A stretch of DNA of 10,144 nucleotides from Treponema sp. (GTDB lineage: Bacteria; Spirochaetota; Spirochaetia; Treponematales; Breznakiellaceae). The notes beneath the pieces were generated by a model, which did no database searches, was not told where the DNA came from, and saw only the letters and a program-made list of their open reading frames with translations. The stretch spans positions 1 to 10,144 of the forward strand of contig JAITHQ010000235.1 of the NCBI GenBank assembly GCA_031279925.1, in the 5' to 3' direction. Made by a program: the position numbers and the translations under genes. Below, piece by piece: positions 1-6,440 of the stretch (positions within the stretch are counted from its first letter, which is position 1; each line of letters starts with the position of its first letter).

Positions 1-1089
1 ATCCTCGCGTTTTCGGTGGTAAACCTCCAGTCGATTTTCTTTGCGGCTTTATTTCGCAGAACGTTCCACGCTTTCACCTCTTCCTTCATCTGTTCCATTG
101 CCGGCACTCGTTTAGACAGTCCGTGTTTCACCAGCACATGTATCTCTATCCCGGCCATGTTCAGCCAACTGCCGTGTTTCGGCGTGTAATGGATTTCCAG
201 TTTGTCCCTGATACGTTTCGCTTCGGACGGCGGAAACGTTGCATATAGCGATCCGGCGGTATGCGTATTCAGATGGTCCATCACCAGAACGACTTTTTCG
301 CCATCAGGAAAATCAACGTCAACCAGACGCCGTATTGCACGCGCCCAGTCTTCTCGTCTCCGGTGTTCTCTTACCGATACCCGCCGCCATCCTTCAAGCG
401 GCGCGGCAATCATGAACAACTCACCAGTCCCGTTACGCACCTATTCAGTATCGTATTGGGCTGTCTTGCCTTTGCCGCACGGTAAGGGCGTCCGTACTTC
501 GCCTATCAGTTGTTTGGGACATTCGTCTATGCAAACCAGGGGACGTTTTTTGTCCCGTTTACGGGTGTATACGGCTCAAATATCCTCCATCGCCGCTGCA
601 AACCCGGCGTTCCCTTCCGGCAGGATACACCATTGCTGTCTCCTGCACGTTTTCATTTCGTTTTTTTAATGTCCGTCTGATGATCTGGTAACTAACCGTC
701 TTGGTTTCCGTATGCGCCAGGGTTGTCCACTGTTCCGCCAAAAGCCGCAGTGTCCGGCGCGTGCTTCCTTCCGGTTTAGGGCCGCACACCAGGGCGATAA
801 GGCGCACTTCGTCCGCTCCTGGTATCGACCGGGGGCGGCGCCCTTTCCCTTTTCCGTTCAGGGTTATTTCAAACCCTTCTTCAACAAACCGTTCTCGCAG
901 CTATTGCAGAGCGCGCACCGACATTCCGGTTCGTTCCGCTATCATACTATCAATTAGACCGTCGTCAGCTAACAACAGGGCCTGCGCCCGTTTCCGTTTT
1001 TGCGGGTCGTGTTTTCCCTTACGAAGTATGTCGCCTAACAGTTTCCGTTCTTCTTTGATTAAAGTAACTCTGTATTTTTTTGCCGGCAT
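1..1089 (-). pseudogene. IS630-family transposase, decayed and cut by the left window edge
   Basis: Read on the minus strand from ATG at 1089 (preceded by GGGGAGGGA at 1094-1102), the conceptual protein has an N-terminal helix-turn-helix region and then the IS630 DDE catalytic domain. The first acid is in VCIDECPKQL (near 520), the second in VLVMDHLNTH (D at 276-278), and the final E is in SWLNMAGIEIH (E at 144-146). The last visible residues, WRFTTENAR, are the usual C-terminus of this subgroup, so only a few residues lie outside the window. The frame is broken by TAG at 901-903, a frame change near the seven-A run (T7 at 661-667), TGA at 576-578 and TAG at 441-443. A single A-run slippage could be programmed in some IS families, but the three extra stops make an inactive copy far more likely. 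The missing Tyr in the YxxE-Y-RNGT stretch became the TAG at 441. Family assignment is confident; the outer inverted repeats were not identified. Confidence 0.88.
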
Positions 1090-1118
1090 AAAATCCCTCC
1101 CCTGGTTTCCTATATCGT

Positions 1119-1147
1119 ATTGTTCCGCTTTTTACACACTATGTCAA
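1119..1147 (-). promoter_or_regulatory. Possible promoter of the IS630 transposase remnant
   Basis: On the minus strand a perfect TTGACA (1142-1147) is followed by a 17-bp spacer and AACAAT (1119-1124), which matches four of six -10 positions. It lies about 30 bp upstream of the transposase ATG and its strong ribosome binding site. This is consensus matching only. Confidence 0.35.
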
Positions 1148-1223
1148 TAGTGATGATGTACTAGGCCAGTCGCTACGCTCCTTCCCACGCCTCATTGCGG
1201 CACCTTTTGCCGGCCCTGGTCTA

Positions 1224-1251
1224 TTGACAAGATAAAAAATACTTATAGAAT
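1224..1251 (+). promoter_or_regulatory. Sigma70-like promoter for the small AT-rich gene
   Basis: TTGACA at 1224-1229 (perfect -35) is followed by a 16-bp AT-rich spacer and TAGAAT at 1246-1251 (five of six -10 positions). Predicted transcription would begin near 1258, giving a leader of only about a dozen bases with the GAGGA ribosome binding site at 1261-1265. It fits the gene at 1270 well. Confidence 0.55.
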
Positions 1252-1269
1252 AATTTGAAAGAGGAATAT

Positions 1270-1494
1270 ATGGAATATTTAGGACTTTTAATACCAATCA
1301 TGGCATTAGGTATACCCTTTTTTGCAATTTATCTTTCACATAAACAAAAGACTCAAAAAAATAAAATAAGGGAAATGGAATTACAAAAAGAAATACTGGA
1401 ATTAGAAATACACAAACAAAATAGTAGGATAGAATTATTAGAAGAAGAAAATAAAAGATTAGACAAGGATTTAATGCTTTTGGGTAAACAATAA
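1270..1494 (+). CDS. Small membrane protein with cytoplasmic coiled coil, function unknown
   Basis: The product is 74 residues. Residues 1-22 (MEYLGLLIPIMALGIPFFAI...) form one hydrophobic membrane segment. From about residue 24 to the end the chain is highly charged, rich in Lys, Glu, Leu and Ile with heptad-like spacing, so a coiled coil is expected. ATG 1270 is preferred over an upstream in-frame TTG at 1255 because GAGGA (1261-1265) lies just before it. Length and layout (short N-terminal anchor, leucine-zipper-like tail) resemble phage-shock PspB, but no specific PspB residues are recognisable, so this is only an architectural analogy. The gene is very AT-rich compared with both flanks and uses A/T-ending codons almost throughout. 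It lies between an IS remnant and the end of an opposing gene, which suggests horizontal origin. It has its own promoter and probably forms a single-gene transcript. Confidence 0.7.
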   Translation: MEYLGLLIPIMALGIPFFAIYLSHKQKTQKNKIREMELQKEILELEIHKQNSRIELLEEENKRLDKDLMLLGKQ

Positions 1495-1515
1495 AAATAA
1501 TGGAAAATTACGCCA

Positions 1516-1528
1516 GCGGCTTCGCCGC
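1516..1528 (-). terminator. Weak terminator-like hairpin after the dehydratase gene
   Basis: GCGGC-GAA-GCCGC on the minus strand is a perfect 5-bp GC stem 18 bases past the stop codon of the minus-strand gene. A short T-rich stretch (TAATTTTCC, then TTATTTTT) starts a few bases later rather than directly after the stem, so termination efficiency is uncertain. On the plus strand no T-run follows. Confidence 0.35.
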
Positions 1529-1546
1529 GTCCACTGCATCGTGCCC

Positions 1547-3040
1547 CTAGTGTCCATTGCGCATACTGGGTATTGCCTGATCGAGGATGGTGCGAAGCAG
1601 GCCGGCGTTGCGGTACAGGCCGGGCTCTCCGGTATTGTATTGGCAGATGGACCGAATTTGGGACATAAGGGAAGGAAGGTCCATGCAGGGGGAACCATGT
1701 TGGTCAACGCGAAGGATGCCGCAGTGTTCAGTTTCACGGGGCGTCTCATCCGCCCCCCACAGACGCTCATCCAGGCGTTCACCGGGACGGAGGCCGGTGT
1801 ATACGATTTTGATGTCAGCATCCGGCTCAAAGCCGTAAAAGCGGATCAGTTGCTCGGCCAGGTCGCGGATACGTAAGGGTTCACCCATGTCCAGAAGGTA
1901 GCGGACGCCGTTTTCGCCAACGCCGCCGGCCTTGAGTACCAGGGAACAGGCTTCGGGAATAGTCATAAACCAGCGCCGCATTTCCGGATGGGTAACGGTC
2001 ACCGGTCCGCCTTTTTCAATCTGTTTGCGGAAAAGCGGCACGATGGATCCCCTGGAACCAAGTACATTGCCAAAGCGCACCACCATGAACTGCGGCGAGT
2101 CCTCTCCCTGCCGGGCGGCAACGCCGGCCCGCTCCGCCGCCTGGATTACCAGTTGTTCGCAGAGATACTTTGAAGCGCCGTAAACCGAAACTGGTTCCAC
2201 GGCCTTGTCTGTGGTGATATGCACAAACCGCTGAACGCCACGGTCCATTACGGCGCGGATAAGGTTATCCGTACCGATGACGTTATTCTCGACGGCGGCC
2301 ACAGGATTTTCTTCCATAAGGGGAACGTGCTTATAGGCAGCGGTATGAAACACTACATCGGCCCGAAGCTGCCCCATGATGTAGTTCATGTACTTTGCAT
2401 CCTTAAGATCGCCGATCACCGGCACAAGGCTGGCCTTTTCGCCCACACCCTCCTCCTGCAACAAGCGCAGTTCCCGGTCAATCTGGTAAATTGAATTCTC
2501 GCCGTGGCCAAAGAGGTATAAACGCGAAGCCCCGGCGGACAAGAGCTGCCGGCAGAGTTCGCTCCCAATGGAACCGCCCGCGCCGGTTATTAGCACCCGC
2601 TTGTCCCGCAGGTAGGAAAGGCTTCGCATAAGCTGGATGTCCACCGGCGTCCTGCCAAGCAGGTCTTGCGGATCAAAGGAACGGGTTTGAATCAGATGGG
2701 CGTCGCCCTCCAGTATCTGGGCGATTCCCGGCAATATGCTGATCTGCCCGAAACCGGCCTGCTTAAGAACGCCGTATAGTTCCCTTAGATACTCCCGGCT
2801 GGCCCCCGGTATGGCGATGATAGCCTCGTCCGCAGCCTTCATGCGAAGGAGGCGGGCCACATCCCGTATAGGCCCCAGCACGGGGACGCCATCGATCTGG
2901 CGGCCAATCTTTTCGGGGTCATCATCAAGAAAGGCCACTACCTCGCCGAATACGGCCTTTGCCCTAATTTCGCCAGCCAGCGTCCGCCCGGCAAAACCCG
3001 CCCCAATAATATACAGTCGCCGCGACTTCGGCTTAGCCAT
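1547..3040 (-). CDS. Nucleotide-sugar 4,6-dehydratase/epimerase, CapD/WbpM/PglF family, without membrane domain
   Basis: This 497-residue enzyme has two Rossmann units. Residues 8-110 form an NAD/CoA-binding-like domain (IIGAGFAG, 11-18, then VVAFLDDDPEKIG). Residues 147-430 form the extended SDR catalytic domain, with GAGGSIGSE (153-161), HTAAYKHVPLME (232-243), TTDKA (276-280), Y287-x3-K291, RFGNVLGSRGSIVPLF (322-337) and GLRPGERL (416-423). The family converts UDP-GlcNAc-type sugars to 4-keto-6-deoxy intermediates for surface polysaccharide, glycan or O-antigen synthesis. Full-length WbpM/PglF/CapD members have about 600 residues and four N-terminal transmembrane helices. Those helices are absent here although the first Rossmann domain is kept, so the enzyme should be cytosolic. 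The catalytic position is Tyr, as in short FlaA1/PseB enzymes, rather than the Met typical of the long forms. ATG 3040 has a strong GGGGAGGGA site. It follows the NusG-like gene by 97 bp on the same strand and is probably co-transcribed with it. The exact sugar substrate cannot be told. Confidence 0.9.
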   Translation of the reverse strand: MAKPKSRRLYIIGAGFAGRTLAGEIRAKAVFGEVVAFLDDDPEKIGRQIDGVPVLGPIRDVARLLRMKAADEAIIAIPGASREYLRELYGVLKQAGFGQISILPGIAQILEGDAHLIQTRSFDPQDLLGRTPVDIQLMRSLSYLRDKRVLITGAGGSIGSELCRQLLSAGASRLYLFGHGENSIYQIDRELRLLQEEGVGEKASLVPVIGDLKDAKYMNYIMGQLRADVVFHTAAYKHVPLMEENPVAAVENNVIGTDNLIRAVMDRGVQRFVHITTDKAVEPVSVYGASKYLCEQLVIQAAERAGVAARQGEDSPQFMVVRFGNVLGSRGSIVPLFRKQIEKGGPVTVTHPEMRRWFMTIPEACSLVLKAGGVGENGVRYLLDMGEPLRIRDLAEQLIRFYGFEPDADIKIVYTGLRPGERLDERLWGADETPRETEHCGILRVDQHGSPCMDLPSLMSQIRSICQYNTGEPGLYRNAGLLRTILDQAIPSMRNGH

Positions 3041-3082
3041 GTGGTTCCCTCCCCTTTATGGAAACACTGATTTATTATGGAC

Positions 3083-3105
3083 CGGGCATTGTTCTCCACA
3101 GCCCG
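3083..3105 (-). promoter_or_regulatory. Small hairpin in the leader between the NusG-like gene and the dehydratase gene
   Basis: On the minus strand CGGGC (3101-3105) can pair with GCCCG (3083-3087) across a 13-base loop, in the 97-bp spacer downstream of the NusG paralogue. LoaP-type antiterminators are known to use RNA hairpins in the leader of their target operon, so the position is suggestive. The stem is short, and this is a guess from location. Confidence 0.2.
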
Positions 3106-3137
3106 TACCTATAAGCAGGCGCGATTTCACCCGAATC

Positions 3138-3665
3138 CTATCGATGTTCCAGAGCCCCTATCACCTCAAAGGCAAGGTCTATACTGAATGAATCGTCGTA
3201 TAAATCAAGTTTGATCTTTGCCCGCTTTTTTCTTTTATCGACCTTTATGATCCTTCCCTCAAGCCCCACGAGCGGCCCTTCGATTACCACAATACGGGCA
3301 TCTTCGTTAAAGTACACGCGGGAAACACCGGCCACCGGTCCGGCCTTTTTGATGAAATGCAGAACCAGTTCGAGGTCCCGGTTTGCCAGGGGCTGGATAT
3401 TCTGGTTGGATTTCAGAAAGCGGTAAAAACCGTCGGTACGGCGAAAATCCCATTGGTGGGCCACAATGGCGTCCGCATCAGCCTCGATAAACACATAGCC
3501 GGGGAATACCGCCGCCGTGGACTGCCGGATAATTCCCCTGCGGCGAATATCTATATGCCGTTTGGGAAAGTAGAGAGGCAGTGAAATATTCGGGTGCAGG
3601 GCCTTGAATAGCCGGATAAATTTGTCTTCGCCCCGGGTTTTTACCTGAATCGCATAATACTGCAT
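3138..3665 (-). CDS. NusG-family transcription antiterminator, LoaP/RfaH-like paralogue
   Basis: The product is 175 residues. The N-terminal NGN domain (about 1-105) starts MQYYAIQVKTRGEDKF and includes LYFPKR (31-36) and the family signature FPGYVFIEAD (54-63). The C-terminal KOW domain (about 115-173) carries RIVVIEGPLVGLEGRIIKVD. Such specialised NusG paralogues bind elongating RNA polymerase and suppress termination in long envelope-polysaccharide or secondary-metabolite operons. Its place directly before a CapD/WbpM-type enzyme fits that role. ATG 3665 is chosen because homology begins exactly there. An upstream in-frame extension exists but is antisense to the divergent gene and shows no family features. 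No Shine-Dalgarno sequence precedes ATG 3665. The upstream DNA is AT-rich, with a TTTACT...TATGTT promoter-like pair that would place the transcript start close to the ATG, so a leaderless message is possible. This is not the housekeeping NusG, judging by context and divergent sequence. Confidence 0.85.
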   Translation of the reverse strand: MQYYAIQVKTRGEDKFIRLFKALHPNISLPLYFPKRHIDIRRRGIIRQSTAAVFPGYVFIEADADAIVAHQWDFRRTDGFYRFLKSNQNIQPLANRDLELVLHFIKKAGPVAGVSRVYFNEDARIVVIEGPLVGLEGRIIKVDKRKKRAKIKLDLYDDSFSIDLAFEVIGALEHR

Positions 3666-3729
3666 CGATATTAAACATAAAGTATTATGCGCAATGAGTA
3701 AATAGCCGATACTGAAATGGGAGGAATGT

Positions 3730-4224
3730 ATGAAAAAAAGTGTCTGTTTGCAGCTTATTTTGTTCTGCTTTTTTACGGCCTTTCCCCTGTCTGCGGCAAC
3801 CGTTTCGGTACTGGTGATAGAAACCGGGCTGCCTCGGGAAAGCCCAGCCAGCCAGTATTCCAGCCTGTGGGAAAGCGGCATCCTGGATGTTTTTTTTGAA
3901 GCAGGGCATATTGTCAGCAACGCTCCGTTACTTCGGCTGCCCGGCAAGCCGTCCGCCGCCCTGCCAAGCGAGGCCGAAGGGGAAATGGATGCGGCGCTGG
4001 ACGGTGGGATGGACTACTTCATTCTTGCCTTGTTGGATTACCCCGTATCCCAGGGCCGCGAAATACTACAGCCGCGAAACGTGTCACTGCGCCTGTTCAA
4101 AACAAAACCTAAAACAATGATCTGCGAGCGGGAATATACGGATAACATTCCCAGATCCATGAAAGAAATCTACGAGAATCTGAAAAAAACGGTACAGGGA
4201 CTGATCCCCTATTTACAGGGATAA
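3730..4224 (+). CDS. Secreted protein of unknown function
   Basis: The product is 164 residues with a clear Sec signal peptide (MKKSVCLQLILFCFFTAFPLSAA, likely cleaved near residue 22-23) and no lipobox at the two early cysteines. The mature part is about 140 residues and mixed alpha/beta. It has a hydrophobic DYFILALLDYP segment in the middle and a lysine-rich C-terminal helix (SMKEIYENLKKTVQGLIPYLQG). No family is recognised. ATG 3730 has a strong GGGAGGAA site. The gene is divergent from the NusG paralogue, with only 64 bp between their starts, and lies 27 bp before the SPOR-domain gene on the same strand. The two are therefore almost certainly one transcript, which suggests a periplasmic partner role in cell-wall or envelope biology. 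Confidence 0.8.
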   Translation: MKKSVCLQLILFCFFTAFPLSAATVSVLVIETGLPRESPASQYSSLWESGILDVFFEAGHIVSNAPLLRLPGKPSAALPSEAEGEMDAALDGGMDYFILALLDYPVSQGREILQPRNVSLRLFKTKPKTMICEREYTDNIPRSMKEIYENLKKTVQGLIPYLQG

Positions 4225-4251
4225 CTTAAAGAAGAAGAAGGTAAGACGTGT

Positions 4252-5796
4252 ATGAAAACTAACATGAGCTTTTTTATGGGTATTGTAGCGGTATCGCTGC
4301 TGTTGACCGGGGCTTCGGTGTGGGAAGGTTCTGCGGTAATGACCGAAGGCAAGGATATGCCGGAGACCGGATACTATGTGGCGACCAATTCATTTCCCCG
4401 TAACACCGTGGTTGATATTACCAATCTGGAGAACGGCAAGACGGTACGGGGTATAGTGGCGTCCGGTCTTGACGCTTTGGGGCTGCTTGCAACGCTTTCC
4501 CAAGGGGCCGCCGAGTCTCTTGGCCTGGAAAGCGGTTCAATTGGCAGGATCAGAATGACTCAGCCTGCCGATCCGGTAGCTTTTTCCCGCTTTAAAGAAG
4601 GAAAGGCCACCGCCCAGACCCCGGCTTCCGGCGCAAAAGAACCGGCGTCCGCAGTGGCGGCATCCAGTGAGCAGCAGCCGGGTGCTGCCCCCGCCCCGGC
4701 TTCCGGCGCAAAAGAACCGGCGTCCACAGTGGCGGCATCCAGTGAGCAGCAGCCGGCTGCTGCCCCGGCCCCGGCTTCCGGCGCAAAAGAACCGGCGCCC
4801 GCAGTGGCGGCATCCAGTGAGCAGCAGCCGGCTGCCGCCCCGGCTCCGGCTTCCGGCGAAAAAGAACCGGCAGCCGCAGTGGCGGCATCCAATGTGCAGC
4901 AGCTGGCTGCTGCCCCGGCCCAGTCGTCCAGTGCAAAAGCGCCGGTCCCTGCGGCAAATACGGCTTCCGGGATGAAAGAGCCCGCCGGCAGCCCGCCTGC
5001 CGCCACTGAGACTTTTCCCTATATAAGCCGTTCTGCTGCCAATGTCGAGCCGGTTACATCCAATACCCAGGAGCCTGAGTGGGAGAACGATACCTACTAT
5101 ACGGAAGCGGATTATCCCGATGTCTTTAGCCCGCCCATGACAGATGGCAATAACGGTCTTGCCAAAGAGGCCGCGCTGTCATTGGCCGGCTCCGGAACCG
5201 GCCAGGCCGAGCGGATGCCGATGGATGAGCCACAGATTTATTTCCCGGAATTTGACGCAGGCCAAGCGGATCCTGCTTCTCCCCAGGATATGCAGACTCC
5301 TGCGTCCATGGCCTCGCCGGAGGGGCCTGTTAAACAGTACAGCCTGGTCCCTTCGGAAGAACGGATTCCCCCAGCCTTGTCGCAGGTCCTTATTCCGCCG
5401 GAACAGATCATTCCCCCGATAGAATCCAGCGGCAAGGTTCCATCCGGGGATGCAAATACAGCAGTGCCCCAAAATCCGTCACCCATCCCGGCCTCCGCCG
5501 CGACGCCTGCAAACATGCCGCCGTCTGATTTTTCGCCGTTTTTGGTCCCGATGATTACCAGCATGGAAAAGGGGAAATATTATGTACAGCTTGGAGCGTA
5601 CAGCAGGGCGGAACTGGTGGAAGACGAGATAAACCGCATCGGCGTAAAGAATCCCCTGACGATACAGAATATCGGCTCTGATGAAAAGCCCCTGTTCCGT
5701 ATTCTTCTGGGGCCGCTTAACCTTGGTGAAAGCGGCGCCATGCTGCAACGCTTTAAAAGCATAGGGTATAAAGACGCATTTTTGCACAGGAATTAG
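4252..5796 (+). CDS. SPOR-domain protein with degenerate RlpA-like barrel and Ala/Pro-rich repeats
   Basis: The product is 514 residues. Residues 1-28 are a signal peptide or anchor (FFMGIVAVSLLLTGASVW). Residues about 40-103 resemble the RlpA double-psi beta-barrel: FPRNTVVDITNLENGKTVRGIV, then LSQGAAESLGL and GRIRM. The usual VNDRGP segment with the catalytic Asp is replaced by VASGLDALG, so lytic transglycosylase activity is doubtful. Residues 124-248 are five 25-residue units of the type PASGAKEPASAVAASSEQQP, followed by a low-complexity Pro/Ala/Ser linker to about 435. Residues 437-514 form a SPOR domain (GKYYVQLGAYSR ... LFRILLGPL ... SIGYKDAFL). SPOR domains bind denuded septal peptidoglycan, so a role at division sites or in wall remodelling is likely. 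The start at ATG 4252 follows an AGAAGAAGG site; another ATG at 4264 is possible. It is second in a two-gene unit and is followed by a hairpin. Confidence 0.85.
   Translation: MKTNMSFFMGIVAVSLLLTGASVWEGSAVMTEGKDMPETGYYVATNSFPRNTVVDITNLENGKTVRGIVASGLDALGLLATLSQGAAESLGLESGSIGRIRMTQPADPVAFSRFKEGKATAQTPASGAKEPASAVAASSEQQPGAAPAPASGAKEPASTVAASSEQQPAAAPAPASGAKEPAPAVAASSEQQPAAAPAPASGEKEPAAAVAASNVQQLAAAPAQSSSAKAPVPAANTASGMKEPAGSPPAATETFPYISRSAANVEPVTSNTQEPEWENDTYYTEADYPDVFSPPMTDGNNGLAKEAALSLAGSGTGQAERMPMDEPQIYFPEFDAGQADPASPQDMQTPASMASPEGPVKQYSLVPSEERIPPALSQVLIPPEQIIPPIESSGKVPSGDANTAVPQNPSPIPASAATPANMPPSDFSPFLVPMITSMEKGKYYVQLGAYSRAELVEDEINRIGVKNPLTIQNIGSDEKPLFRILLGPLNLGESGAMLQRFKSIGYKDAFLHRN
4621..4995 (+). 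repeat. 75-bp tandem coding repeat, five units
   Basis: Units start at 4621, 4696, 4771, 4846 and 4921, exactly 75 bp apart, each encoding 25 residues of the SPOR protein. The first four are nearly identical at the DNA level, differing by a few bases such as GCGTCCGC versus GCGTCCAC. The fifth is diverged. The near identity suggests recent expansion or ongoing homogenisation, and copy number may vary between strains. Confidence 0.9.
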
Positions 5797-5814
5797 CCTG
5801 TGTGGGAAGAGGAA

Positions 5815-5838
5815 GCTGCAAAACTTGAGTTTTGCAGC
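5815..5838 (+). terminator. Hairpin after the SPOR gene, probable terminator
   Basis: GCTGCAAAAC (5815-5824), loop TTGA, GTTTTGCAGC (5829-5838) is a perfect 10-bp stem starting 19 bases after the stop codon. T-rich sequence (CATTTTCTT) begins about eight bases after the stem, so it is not a textbook T-run. A second, 6-bp hairpin (CACAGG 5785-5790 with CCTGTG 5797-5802) overlaps the stop codon itself. Confidence 0.6.
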
Positions 5839-5858
5839 CAACTCATTTTCTTAAAAAT

Positions 5859-5924
5859 GGCAACAATTGCCGTTCACCTCGCCATAGGGCGTTGTAAAGG
5901 GTGTAGACCCTGAGATATATATCT
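5859..5924. repeat. Cluster of small hairpins upstream of the inverted-repeat element
   Basis: Four perfect small stems lie in 66 bp: GGCAA/TTGCC (5859-5871), CGCC/GGCG (5880-5891), AGGGT/ACCCT with a GTAG loop (5898-5911), and the 12-bp palindrome AGATATATATCT (5913-5924). There is no open reading frame. They may be part of the larger structured element that follows, or its flank. Confidence 0.5.
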
Positions 5925-5926
5925 TA

Positions 5927-6440
5927 CCAAAACAACAACCCCCGTCCCTTTAGGCTAAACTTGGCCCATAAAAAATAAGCCGCTGTAACCCTGCAGGGTA
6001 AGGGGAGCGGCAGGCTAAAACCCGCCAAATACTCGCGCCCCGTTAAGGGGCGTGGATGAATAACGTTAGCATGGTGTAGCGCCAGGGACTGCCTCTGTAT
6101 GCCAAAAACGGTAGGCGGCCTTTAGGCCACCGTATGTGCGCCATAGAATCCACCTACGCATCCCCCGCCCGGCTCTATCTTACTGTCAAATCAATGACAG
6201 ATAAGCGAATTATGCGCTTTTAAGGTATCGTTATCCCGCCGGGCAGCTTTTACTCCAGCTAAGGTTCAGCCCTTACAGGCTGCCATTAGTACATGGTATG
6301 CTTCGGCGGGGAATTCCAGACGTTTTTAGCCCACCGCCACCCCCACCCCGCAGGGACCTTTTCTGTATTATCGGTTTGTTCTTGCATCAAAATATTTTGT
6401 GGGTCAAGTTTAGCCCTTCAGGGCGGGGTTGTTGATTGGA
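5927..6440. repeat. About 510-bp noncoding element with long imperfect inverted-repeat arms and internal hairpins
   Basis: The left arm (5933-5973 and 5989-6021) recurs inverted as the right arm (6395-6434 and 6322-6355). In the outer block, CAACAACCCC and GGCTAAACTTG are shared, roughly 32 of 41 positions matching. In the inner block, CCCTGC(A/G)GGGT and GGCTAAAA are shared, about 26 of 33. The middle holds further stems: palindrome ACCCTGCAGGGT (5988-5999), CGCCCC/GGGGCG (6036-6052), GGCC-TTTA-GGCC inside ACGGT/ACCGT (6108-6133), CTTA+CTGTCA/TGACAG+TAAG (6179-6205), CCCGCCG/CGGCGGG (6235-6241 with 6304-6310) stacked on GGCAGC/GCTGCC (6242-6247 with 6279-6284), and GCCC-TTCA-GGGC (6413-6424). 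No convincing gene is present. It sits between two convergent genes. It could be a non-autonomous (MITE-like) element, a pair of inverted dispersed repeats, or a large folded RNA; no transposase or target duplication was found. Confidence 0.6.

Noticed and set aside
661..667. Programmed frameshifting at the seven-A run of the transposase
   Set aside because: The shift needed is +1 and three further in-frame stops are present, so simple decay explains it.
1255..1269. TTG start for the small AT-rich gene
   Set aside because: The GAGGA site lies downstream of this TTG and in front of ATG 1270.
3666..3947. 94-residue N-terminal extension of the NusG-like frame
   Set aside because: It is antisense to the secreted-protein gene, shows no family features, and NGN homology begins exactly at ATG 3665.
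4560..5006. Long antisense open frame across the alanine/proline repeat
   Set aside because: It is a by-product of the GC-rich 75-bp repeat; it has low-complexity composition and no ribosome binding site.
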